From NCBI RefSeq assembly GCF_014649735.1, contig NZ_BMTP01000012.1, positions 1 to 64,000 of the forward strand: a stretch of DNA of 64,000 nt. Direction: 5' to 3'. Shown piece after piece: positions 1-6,879 of this stretch (the first letter of the stretch is position 1; each line of letters starts with the position of its first letter). Position numbers and translations under genes: made by a program. The notes under the pieces are model-generated. The model searched no databases, was not told where the DNA came from, and was given only the letters and a program-made list of their open reading frames with translations. The DNA is from Streptomyces lavendofoliae. Its GTDB lineage: Bacteria > Actinomycetota > Actinomycetes > Streptomycetales > Streptomycetaceae.

Positions 1-100
1 GCCACCCGCTGGAGCGGGCTGCCGGGCCGTTCTTCGCTTTCGCGCTTTCCCTTTCCGGCGGCTCCGACTCTATCAGCCTTTTTCCGACCCCCTGACCACC
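1..100 (-). promoter_or_regulatory. probable rRNA operon promoter/leader, running left out of the window
   Basis: Read on the minus strand, this stretch contains TGATAGAGTCGGAG followed by CCGGAAAGGGAAAGCGCGAA. As I remember it, this wording is typical of the processed leaders of Streptomyces 16S rRNA operons. The element TAGAGT (plus-strand 67-72) fits a -10 box; no consensus -35 is obvious 17-19 nt upstream. No 16S sequence is inside the window, so this is an inference from leader resemblance. Confidence 0.5.
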
Positions 101-112
101 TCACGGACACAC

Positions 113-128
113 AGAGGTGTAGACCAGT
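113..128 (+). promoter_or_regulatory. DasR-type operator (dre) upstream of crr
   Basis: The 16-mer AGAGGTGTAGACCAGT matches the dre consensus ACTGGTCTAGACCAGT at 13 of 16 positions, including an intact right half. DasR is the GlcNAc-6-phosphate/GlcN-6-phosphate-responsive GntR repressor of the chitin/GlcNAc and PTS regulon in Streptomyces. The site lies about 240 bp before crr. The remaining leader (129-369) shows no ORF or riboswitch that I recognise. Confidence 0.65.
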
Positions 129-369
129 TAGGATCCGGCTTGAGAGTCACTGCCGGCCTCCGACTCAGAGTTGCGTCGTGGCCAAGCAGGGGTACGACCC
201 TACCGCCCGTTGGCAGTTGAGGCAAATCGCTTCCGGCGGTCCCTAGGCCCGCCAACCTGGACCTATCGGGCGGAACCCGGACTTCTCATGACATACGCTT
301 CGGATCAGTACGCCGTCCAGGACAGGCAGTGACGGCGCCACAGAATCTCCACCCCCTGGGAGGCCCCCC

Positions 370-819
370 ATGACCACCGTGACGTCGCCGCTCGAGGGCC
401 GCGCCATCGGACTCGCCGCCGTGCCCGACCCGGTCTTCTCCGGGGCCATGGTCGGCCCGGGCACCGCCATCGACCCCGTGCGTGAGCCGTCCACGGCGGT
501 GGCGCCCGTGGACGGCATCGTCGTGTCCCTTCACCCGCACGCCTTCGTGGTCGTGGACGGCGAGGGGCACGGGGTGCTCACGCACCTGGGCATCGACACC
601 GTGCAGCTCAACGGCGAGGGCTTCGAGCTGCTCGTGAACAAGGGGGACACCGTGACGCGCGGGCAGGCCGTCGTGCGCTGGAACCCCGCCGCCGTAGAAG
701 CGGCCGGCAAGTCGCCGATCTGCCCGATCGTGGCCCTGGAGGCCACCGCCGACTCCCTGAGCGACGTCGTCGACACGGGCGACGTGAAGGACGGCGACTC
801 CCTCTTCTCCTGGCAGTGA
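370..819 (+). CDS. crr: PTS glucose-type EIIA component (Crr)
   Basis: 149-aa soluble EIIA of the phosphotransferase system. It takes phosphate from HPr and passes it to sugar permease EIIB domains; in Streptomyces it serves N-acetylglucosamine uptake. The family core is complete: the second-histidine motif around HPHAF (His57) and the phosphorylated His72 in THLGIDTVQL. Length matches the single-domain family. The ATG at 370 follows a GGAGG ribosome binding site. ptsI follows 83 bp downstream on the same strand, so the two probably form one transcription unit under the upstream dre site. ptsH is not in this window. Confidence 0.95.
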   Translation: MTTVTSPLEGRAIGLAAVPDPVFSGAMVGPGTAIDPVREPSTAVAPVDGIVVSLHPHAFVVVDGEGHGVLTHLGIDTVQLNGEGFELLVNKGDTVTRGQAVVRWNPAAVEAAGKSPICPIVALEATADSLSDVVDTGDVKDGDSLFSWQ

Positions 820-864
820 TGCCACGGCCGTCGTGACGGGCGGCAGCGGGTCGGGACATTCAAC

Positions 865-883
865 GTGGCGGTCCGGCCGCCAC
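865..883 (+). other. hairpin between crr and ptsI
   Basis: GTGGCGG and CCGCCAC form a perfect 7-bp stem with a 5-base loop, ending about 20 bases before the ptsI start. It could adjust the relative amounts of crr and ptsI mRNA or simply be a processing site; nothing more can be said from sequence. Confidence 0.45.
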
Positions 884-902
884 TCAATCGGAGACAGGTG
901 TA

Positions 903-2573
903 ATGGAGACAACGCTGCGGGGCGTCGGCGTGAGCCACGGTGTGGCGATCGGCGAGGTCCGCCACATGGGCACGGCGGTTCTCGAGCCGCCGGCGAAGCA
1001 GATCCCGGCCGAGGAGGCGGAGCGCGAACAGGGGCGTGCCCGCCAGGCCGTCGAGGCCGTGGCGGCCGACCTGGTCGCGCGCGGCAATCTGGCCGGTGGC
1101 GAGGCCCAGGCCGTGCTCGAGGCGCAGGCCATGATGGCCCAGGACCCCGAACTGATGGCCGACGTCGAGCGTCGAATCGCCGTGGGGAGCACGGCCGAGC
1201 GGGCCGTGTACGACGCGTTCGCCGCCTATCGGGCCCTGCTGGCCGGTGCCGGGGAGTACCTGGCGGGGCGGGTCGCCGACCTGGACGACGTGCGGAACCG
1301 GATCGTGGCGCGGCTGCTGGGTGTGCCGATGCCGGGTGTTCCGGACAGTGACGAGCCTTACGTGCTGATCGCTCGGGATCTGGCTCCGGCCGACACGGCG
1401 CTGCTGGACCCGGCGCTGGTGCTCGGTTTCGTGACCGAGGAGGGCGGGCCGACCAGCCACAGCGCGATCCTGGCGCGGGCGCTGGGGGTGCCCGCGGTGG
1501 TGGCGCTGCCGGGGGCCGGTGAGCTGGCCGAGGGCACGGTGATCGCGGTCGACGGCAGCACGGGCGAGATCTTCGTGGAGCCGGGCGACGAGAAGCGGGC
1601 GGAGCTGGAGCGGGCGGCCGCGGCGCGCAAGGCCGCGCTGTCGGCGGCGACCGGTCCGGGTGCCACGTCGGACGGGCACAAGGTGCCGCTGCTGGCGAAC
1701 GTCGGCGGGCCGGGCGACGTGGCGGCGGCCGTGGAGGCCGGGGCCGAGGGTGTGGGTCTGTTCCGGACCGAGTTCCTGTTCCTGGACGACAGCAAGCAGG
1801 CGCCGTCGGAGGCCAAGCAGGTCGAGGCGTACCGCAAGGTGCTGGAGGCGTTCCCCGAGGGCCGGGTCGTCGTGCGGGTGCTGGACGCGGGTGCGGACAA
1901 GCCGCTGGACTTCCTGACGCCGGCGGACGAGCCGAATCCGGCACTGGGTGTGCGAGGTCTGCGGACGCTGCTGGACCACCCGGAGGTCTTGCGGACGCAG
2001 TTGTCGGCGCTGGCCAAGGCGGCCGAGGGGCTGCCGGTGTATCTCGAGGTCATGGCGCCGATGGTGGCGGACCGCGCGGACGCCAGGGCTTTCGCGGACG
2101 CCTGTCGCCGGGCGGGGCTCCAGGCGAAGTTCGGTGCGATGGTGGAGATCCCTTCGGCGGCGCTGCGGGCGCGTTCGATCCTCCAGGAGGTGGAGTTCCT
2201 GTCGCTGGGTACGAACGATCTGGCGCAGTACACCTTCGCCGCCGATCGGCAGGTGGGCGCGGTGTCCCGGTTGCAGGACCCGTGGCAGCCGGCGCTGCTC
2301 GACCTGGTGGCGCTCGCGGCCGAGGCGGCCAGGGCCGAGGGCAAGAGCTGTGGTGTGTGCGGTGAGGCCGCCGCGGATCCGCTGCTCGCGTGTGTGCTGA
2401 CGGGACTGGGGGTCACCTCCCTGTCGATGGGTGCCGCGTCGATTCCGTATGTGCGGGCGACACTGGCCAAGTACACGCTGGCGCAGTGCGAGCGGGCGGC
2501 GGCGGCCGCGCGGGCGACGGACTCGGCGGAGGAGGCGCGGCTCGCGGCGCAGGCGGTGCTGTCCGGGGAGTAG
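903..2573 (+). CDS. ptsI: phosphoenolpyruvate-protein phosphotransferase (PTS enzyme I)
   Basis: 556-aa enzyme I, which autophosphorylates from PEP and passes the phosphate to HPr, starting the PTS relay. An N-terminal HPr-binding helical domain is followed by the phosphohistidine domain with active-site His186 in GGPTSHSAILARALGVPAVV. The PEP-binding TIM barrel follows, with its GLFRTEFLFL, GANKP-like GADKPLDFL, LSLGTNDLAQYTFAADR and CGEAAADP motifs. It is full length. The ATG sits 3' of GGAGACAGG. With crr upstream it forms the general PTS unit; a strong terminator follows. Confidence 0.97.
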   Translation: METTLRGVGVSHGVAIGEVRHMGTAVLEPPAKQIPAEEAEREQGRARQAVEAVAADLVARGNLAGGEAQAVLEAQAMMAQDPELMADVERRIAVGSTAERAVYDAFAAYRALLAGAGEYLAGRVADLDDVRNRIVARLLGVPMPGVPDSDEPYVLIARDLAPADTALLDPALVLGFVTEEGGPTSHSAILARALGVPAVVALPGAGELAEGTVIAVDGSTGEIFVEPGDEKRAELERAAAARKAALSAATGPGATSDGHKVPLLANVGGPGDVAAAVEAGAEGVGLFRTEFLFLDDSKQAPSEAKQVEAYRKVLEAFPEGRVVVRVLDAGADKPLDFLTPADEPNPALGVRGLRTLLDHPEVLRTQLSALAKAAEGLPVYLEVMAPMVADRADARAFADACRRAGLQAKFGAMVEIPSAALRARSILQEVEFLSLGTNDLAQYTFAADRQVGAVSRLQDPWQPALLDLVALAAEAARAEGKSCGVCGEAAADPLLACVLTGLGVTSLSMGAASIPYVRATLAKYTLAQCERAAAAARATDSAEEARLAAQAVLSGE

Positions 2574-2595
2574 TTCCCGGGTGCGAGGTCGTGGA

Positions 2596-2627
2596 GGGGC
2601 TTTCCCGCCGGTGGGCGGGGAAGCCCC
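2596..2627 (+). terminator. terminator between ptsI and the convergent 306/297-aa gene
   Basis: GGGGCTTTCCCGCC and GGCGGGGAAGCCCC form a 14-bp stem with a single mismatch and a 4-base loop, placed 23 bases after the ptsI stop and before the 3' end of the opposing gene. It probably serves both strands. Confidence 0.75.
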
Positions 2628-2643
2628 TTCTCGTCGTCCGGGG

Positions 2644-3537
2644 TCAGTGGTGGGTGGGCCAGGGGTCGTCGGGGGTGATGTCGAAGCCGGCGCGGTAGTC
2701 GACGCCGGGTTCGGGCGGGAGGGGTTCTCCGGTGTCGGCGTCGGTGCAGTAGGCGTTGAACACCTCGGCCTCGGTGAGCGGGACGAGCCGGCCTCGGTCG
2801 AGGCGCCAGCCGTGCACGCGGTCGGGTGTGGCGGGGGTGGTGGTGCGCAGGACGAGGCCCCCGGGGCTTTCGAGGGCGATTCCCGCCGCGAGGACGGTGA
2901 CGAACTCGGCCGCTTCGGTGGTGTCGAGCACGGCGGGGCCGGTGGGGGGCCGGTCGGTGTGGAGGACTGCGAGGAGCTGTTCGTCGGCGGGGATGCTGCA
3001 AACGAGGTGGTGGGTACCGGGTCCGGCTGCGTCGAGCAGCCGGGTCAGTGTGTGGGTGGCATGGTCGAAGGCGGCGCGGCCGATGTCCTGGCCGCAGTCG
3101 GCGCACTCGCCGATGTCGGTGAGGAGCATGGTGGCGTATTCCCAGGTGGCCTGCCGGACCGCGCGGTGGACGAGGGTCGGGACGAGCCGGTCGATGGGCT
3201 GGCCGGTGTAGGCGACGCAGGCGCCGGTGGCGGCGATCTCGGCGGTGTAGCGGCTGCGGCTGGCCGGGGTGTCGGGGTCGAGTCCCGTCTCGGCGCAGTA
3301 GACGGCGTAGTCCTCGGGGTCGAAGAGGGCGACGGTGGTGTGGCCGCCTTCGCCGACGAGGGCCTTGAGGAGCTCTTCCACCTGGTGGAGGTAGGTCTCG
3401 TGGTCGTCGAAGGTGAAGCTGCGGTAGCGGCGGCGCATCGCGGTGAAGTCCTGGTCGTCGGCGAGGATGCCGACGGTGCTCGGCACTTCTCGGCGCAGTG
3501 CGCGCCGCATGGTCGCCGCGGTCCTGTCGTGTGCCAT
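2644..3537 (-). CDS. conserved protein of unknown function
   Basis: 297 aa from the chosen ATG at 3537, which follows AAGGGGG with good spacing; an upstream GTG in frame (3564) would add nine residues but lacks such a site. The sequence looks cytosolic, acidic and without membrane segments or a signal peptide. One CxxC pair (CADCGQDIG) lies mid-protein. I do not recognise a catalytic signature and assign no function. It is convergent with ptsI and shares its terminator. Confidence 0.8.
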   Translation of the reverse strand: MAHDRTAATMRRALRREVPSTVGILADDQDFTAMRRRYRSFTFDDHETYLHQVEELLKALVGEGGHTTVALFDPEDYAVYCAETGLDPDTPASRSRYTAEIAATGACVAYTGQPIDRLVPTLVHRAVRQATWEYATMLLTDIGECADCGQDIGRAAFDHATHTLTRLLDAAGPGTHHLVCSIPADEQLLAVLHTDRPPTGPAVLDTTEAAEFVTVLAAGIALESPGGLVLRTTTPATPDRVHGWRLDRGRLVPLTEAEVFNAYCTDADTGEPLPPEPGVDYRAGFDITPDDPWPTHH

Positions 3538-3749
3538 GAATCCCCCTTGTTCATCGGTGCTCACTCACAGTAATCGGAGGCACTGACAGCGGGGTGATGG
3601 TCTGCCCGTGGGCGGACCAGGCGGTGCTGCGTGCGGAGGGTGCGGGCGAAGGTGGCGCCAGGGCGTCCGGCCGAGGAGGCCCGCGGTGGTGACGGCGGTG
3701 CCCAGCTGACACAGGAGCGGGCGGGTGTCCAAGCACGTGGCATCGACCT

Positions 3750-4109
3750 GTGGTGGGGGCTGCGGAAGACGCGACGACGCCGGCCCGGCACGACGTGACG
3801 CGGCGGCGTGGGGAGCTGATCGCGGAGCCGGCGCGCCACGGCATCCCGGAGCCCGGGGAGAGCGGGCCGAACGTGTGGGTGCCGGTGCGCGACGGGTCGG
3901 CGGTGGTGAACGGACTGCGGTCGGCCGGCTGGTGGTTGGCGGCCGGGGGCCGGTTCCGGATCGCGGCGCCCACGGGCGTACGGATCACCGGGGCACCGCC
4001 GGCCGACGCGGCGGAGCCGGCCGACGGGGCGGAGCCGGCCGACGGGGCGGAGCCGGCCTCGGACTCCGGCGCCGCGCCGGGCGGGTCCGAGGCCGTGTAC
4101 GGCGGGTGA
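3750..4109 (+). pseudogene. remnant of a MocR-type (GntR/aminotransferase) regulator, C-terminal fragment
   Basis: The reading frame contains a run resembling the last ~70 residues of PLP-dependent MocR/aminotransferase proteins: RRGELIAEPARHGIPEPGES, then NVWVPVRDGSAVVNGLRSAG, then a GWW..AGGRFRIAAPTGVRIT stretch. The PLP-lysine domain and the DNA-binding domain are absent upstream. The end of the frame is an AEPADG repeat not expected in the family. I infer a 5'-truncated, decaying gene. It could still be translated as a 119-aa peptide, but no ribosome binding site supports that. Confidence 0.55.
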
Positions 4110-4110
4110 G

Positions 4111-4683
4111 TCAGAGGCTTTCGAAGGGATGCGCCCGGGCGAACTCCGGGGCGGTCATCCCCAGGAGCACCAGGTCGTGGTGGCGGCCCGCGAAGTACTC
4201 GTGGTCACGCAGCCTGCCCTCCTCGACGAAGCCGAGCCCCCGGTGCAGGGCGAGCGAGGCGTCGTTGAACGCGTAGATGCCCGCCTCGCACTTGTGGTAG
4301 CGCCGCTCGCCGAACATGAAGCGCAGCAGCAGGATCACCGCGTCGGTGGCGTAACCGCGCCGCTGGTGCTCGTGGCCGATGCCGACGCCGTAGCGGAAGC
4401 GGCCGGCGCGGGGGTCGGTCGCGTGGGTGGAGAGGGATCCGACCGGCTCGCCGGTGTCCAGGGCCTCGATGGCGAGCCGGAAGTCGTCGCCGGCCGGCGG
4501 GGCCACGGACTGCTCGGCCGCCCACGCGTGGTACTGCTCGGCGGAGCGTGGCGGGTGGAGGACGTCGAGGGAGCGCTGGTGCCGGCTGTGGGCGTCGAAG
4601 TCCATGAACGCCTGCCAGTCCTCCGGCTCGATGCCTCTGAGCCGTACCCGCCTGCCGGTCCAGAAGGAGCCGGGGGCGCTCAT
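4111..4683 (-). CDS. GNAT acetyltransferase (RimJ/RimL-like) coupled to acetoacetyl-CoA synthetase
   Basis: 190-aa single-domain N-acetyltransferase. It shows the family order: N-terminal strand RVRLRGIEPEDW, a central acetyl-CoA pyrophosphate loop GHEHQRRGYATDA, and the C-terminal NDASLALHRGLGFVEEGRLR motif typical of ribosomal-protein/N-terminal acetyltransferase relatives. Its ATG overlaps the TGA of the upstream acetoacetyl-CoA synthetase (ATGA, 4680-4683), so the two are translationally coupled. Substrate unknown. Because AMP-forming acyl-CoA synthetases are commonly inactivated by lysine acetylation, the partner enzyme is a plausible target, but this is inference. Confidence 0.9.
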   Translation of the reverse strand: MSAPGSFWTGRRVRLRGIEPEDWQAFMDFDAHSRHQRSLDVLHPPRSAEQYHAWAAEQSVAPPAGDDFRLAIEALDTGEPVGSLSTHATDPRAGRFRYGVGIGHEHQRRGYATDAVILLLRFMFGERRYHKCEAGIYAFNDASLALHRGLGFVEEGRLRDHEYFAGRHHDLVLLGMTAPEFARAHPFESL

Positions 4684-6665
4684 CGGATCTTCCGGGCCCG
4701 CTCGTGGGCGAGGCGCTCGTAGAACCGGAGCAGGTCGAGGTTGTCGACGGAGCCCGGGTTGACGGCCTTGGACAGGTCGGTGCCCTGGAGCAGGCGTTTG
4801 ACCGGGACCTCGATGCGCTTGCCGGTGAGGGTGTGCGGGACGCCGGGGACCTCGATGATCTCGTCCGGGACGTGGCGGGGGGAGAGCTCCTCCCGGATGG
4901 TCCGCTTGATGCGGGCGACCAGGTCGTCGTCCAGGGCGGCGCCTTCGGCGAGGTGCACGAAGAGCGGCATCCAGTAGCCGCCGTCCGGCTCCTCCAGGCC
5001 GATGACCAGGGATTCGCGGATCTCCGGGAGCCGTTCGACCGCCTCGTAGATGTCGGCGCTCCCCATACGGACGCCCTGCCGGTTCAGGGTGGAGTCGGAG
5101 CGGCCGTGGATGACGACGGAGCCCCGGTCGGTGAGGGTGATCCAGTCGCCGTGGCGCCATACGCCCGGGTACATGTCGAAGTAGCTGTCGTGGTACCGGC
5201 TGCCGTCGGGGTCGTTCCAGAACCGGACCGGCATGGAGGGCATGGGGTTGGTGACGACCAGCTCCCCGACCTCTCCGGTGACGGGCTCGCCCTGCGGGTC
5301 CCAGGCCTGGAGGTCGGTGCCCAGGCAGGGGGCCTGGAGTTCGCCGATGTGCACGGGGAGGGTGGGCACGGCGCCGGCGAAGCAGCTGCACACGTCCGTG
5401 CCGCCGCTGACGGAGGCGATCCACAGGTCGTCGCGGACCTCGTCGTGGAGCCAGCGGAAGCCGTCCGGCGGGAGCGGTGAGCCGGTGGTGGCGACGCAGG
5501 TGATCCGGGACAGGTCGTGGTCGCGGGAGGGGTGGACCCCGGCCTTGCGGCAGGCCATGACGTACGCGGCGGAGGTGCCGTACAGGGTGGCGCCGGTGAT
5601 CTCGGCGACGCGCCACTGGGCGCCGGTGTCGGGGTGGCCGGGGCTGCCGTCGTACACCACCACCGTGGTGCCGGTGAGCAGGCCGGAGACGAGGAAGTTC
5701 CACATCATCCAGCCGGTGGAGGTGTACCAGAAGAAGCGGTCCTCGGGGCCCAGGTCGCAGTGGAGTCCCAGTTGCTTGAAGTGCTCCAGGAGGATGCCGC
5801 CCTGGGACTGGACGATCGCCTTGGGCAGGCCGGTCGTACCGGAGGAGTACAGGACCCACAGGGGGTGGTCGAAGCGGACGGGCTCGAAGACCGGTTCGGT
5901 GTCCCCGGCGGTGAGGTCGGACCATTCGAGGGAGCCTTCCGGCGCCTCGGTGCCGAGGAGCGGGATGTGCACGACCGCCCGCAGGGAGGGCAGTTCGCGG
6001 CGGAGTTCGGCGACGGTGTCGCGGCGGTCGTGCTCCTTGCCGCCGTAGCGGTAGCCGTCGACGGTGAACAGCACGACCGGCTCGACCTGCTGGAACCGGT
6101 CGAGGACGCTGCGGGCGCCGAAGTCGGGGGCGCAGGAGGTCCACACGGCGCCCACGGCGGCGGTGGCGAGGAGCGCGGTGACGGCCTGCGGGATGTTCGG
6201 CAGGTAGCCGCTGACGCGGTCGCCGGGGCGTACGCCGAGGGCGCGCAGCTCGGCGGCGAGGGCGCCCACCTGGCGGCGCAGCTCGGCCCAGCTGACGGGC
6301 GTCACCTCCTGCGTCTCGTCCACGTGCAGCAGGGCGGGCGCGTCGGGCCGGTCGGCGGCGGCGCGCAGCGCGTGCTCGGCGTAGTTGAGGGTGGCCCCGG
6401 GGAACCACTGGGCGCCCGGCATGGAGCGGTCGCCGAGGACGCGCTCGTACGGCGTGGAGAACCGGATGTCGAACCACTCGGCGACCGCCTGCCAGAAGGT
6501 GTCGAGGTGGTCGACCGACCAGCGGTGCAGTGCGGCGTAGCCGCCGTCGGCGGGCGCGCCGTGCCGCTCGGCCGCCCAGGACTGGAAGCGGGTCACCCCC
6601 GCCGAGTCGATGCGGTCCTGGCCGGGCTGCCAGAGCGGCTCGGAGTGGGCGTGCTCTGTGGTCAT
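4680..6665 (-). CDS. aacS: acetoacetyl-CoA synthetase (AMP-forming acetoacetate-CoA ligase)
   Basis: 661 aa, the usual length for acetoacetate-CoA ligases. It activates acetoacetate to acetoacetyl-CoA through an acyl-adenylate. Visible signatures: N-terminal LWQPGQDRIDSAGVTRFQSW and the W..PGATLNYAEH block of the acetyl-/acetoacetyl-CoA synthetase N-domain; the AMP-binding loop YSSGTTGLPKAIV near residue 272; FFWYTSTGWMMWNFLVSG, which favours acetoacetyl- over acetyl-CoA synthetase; and a C-terminal catalytic lysine in HTLTGKRIEVPVK (about Lys616), the residue acetylated in related enzymes. The ATG at 6665 begins MTTEHAHSEP. A GNAT gene is coupled downstream. Confidence 0.95.
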   Translation of the reverse strand: MTTEHAHSEPLWQPGQDRIDSAGVTRFQSWAAERHGAPADGGYAALHRWSVDHLDTFWQAVAEWFDIRFSTPYERVLGDRSMPGAQWFPGATLNYAEHALRAAADRPDAPALLHVDETQEVTPVSWAELRRQVGALAAELRALGVRPGDRVSGYLPNIPQAVTALLATAAVGAVWTSCAPDFGARSVLDRFQQVEPVVLFTVDGYRYGGKEHDRRDTVAELRRELPSLRAVVHIPLLGTEAPEGSLEWSDLTAGDTEPVFEPVRFDHPLWVLYSSGTTGLPKAIVQSQGGILLEHFKQLGLHCDLGPEDRFFWYTSTGWMMWNFLVSGLLTGTTVVVYDGSPGHPDTGAQWRVAEITGATLYGTSAAYVMACRKAGVHPSRDHDLSRITCVATTGSPLPPDGFRWLHDEVRDDLWIASVSGGTDVCSCFAGAVPTLPVHIGELQAPCLGTDLQAWDPQGEPVTGEVGELVVTNPMPSMPVRFWNDPDGSRYHDSYFDMYPGVWRHGDWITLTDRGSVVIHGRSDSTLNRQGVRMGSADIYEAVERLPEIRESLVIGLEEPDGGYWMPLFVHLAEGAALDDDLVARIKRTIREELSPRHVPDEIIEVPGVPHTLTGKRIEVPVKRLLQGTDLSKAVNPGSVDNLDLLRFYERLAHERARKIR

Positions 6666-6879
6666 GGGGCTGCTCCCTGGCTGTACGTCCCTGTACGCGG
6701 GTCTGCGTGGGTCGCGCGCACGTGCGGGGGTGTGCGCGTGACGCGGCTGACAGGACGATGCCATGTGATCGTTGTTCGCACCAGGGTCCCCCGCCCATGG
6801 TCGGCGGGATGAATATGTGGTCCCACCACGGGTGAACGGCAGTTGAACGGGGCCTGGGGGCCATGACGCGGGTGGCAGG

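Noticed and set aside
286..1944. 552-codon minus-strand frame opposite crr-ptsI, Pro/Arg-rich
   Set aside because: Composition is typical of an antisense shadow of GC-biased genes, and the opposite strand carries unmistakable crr and ptsI.
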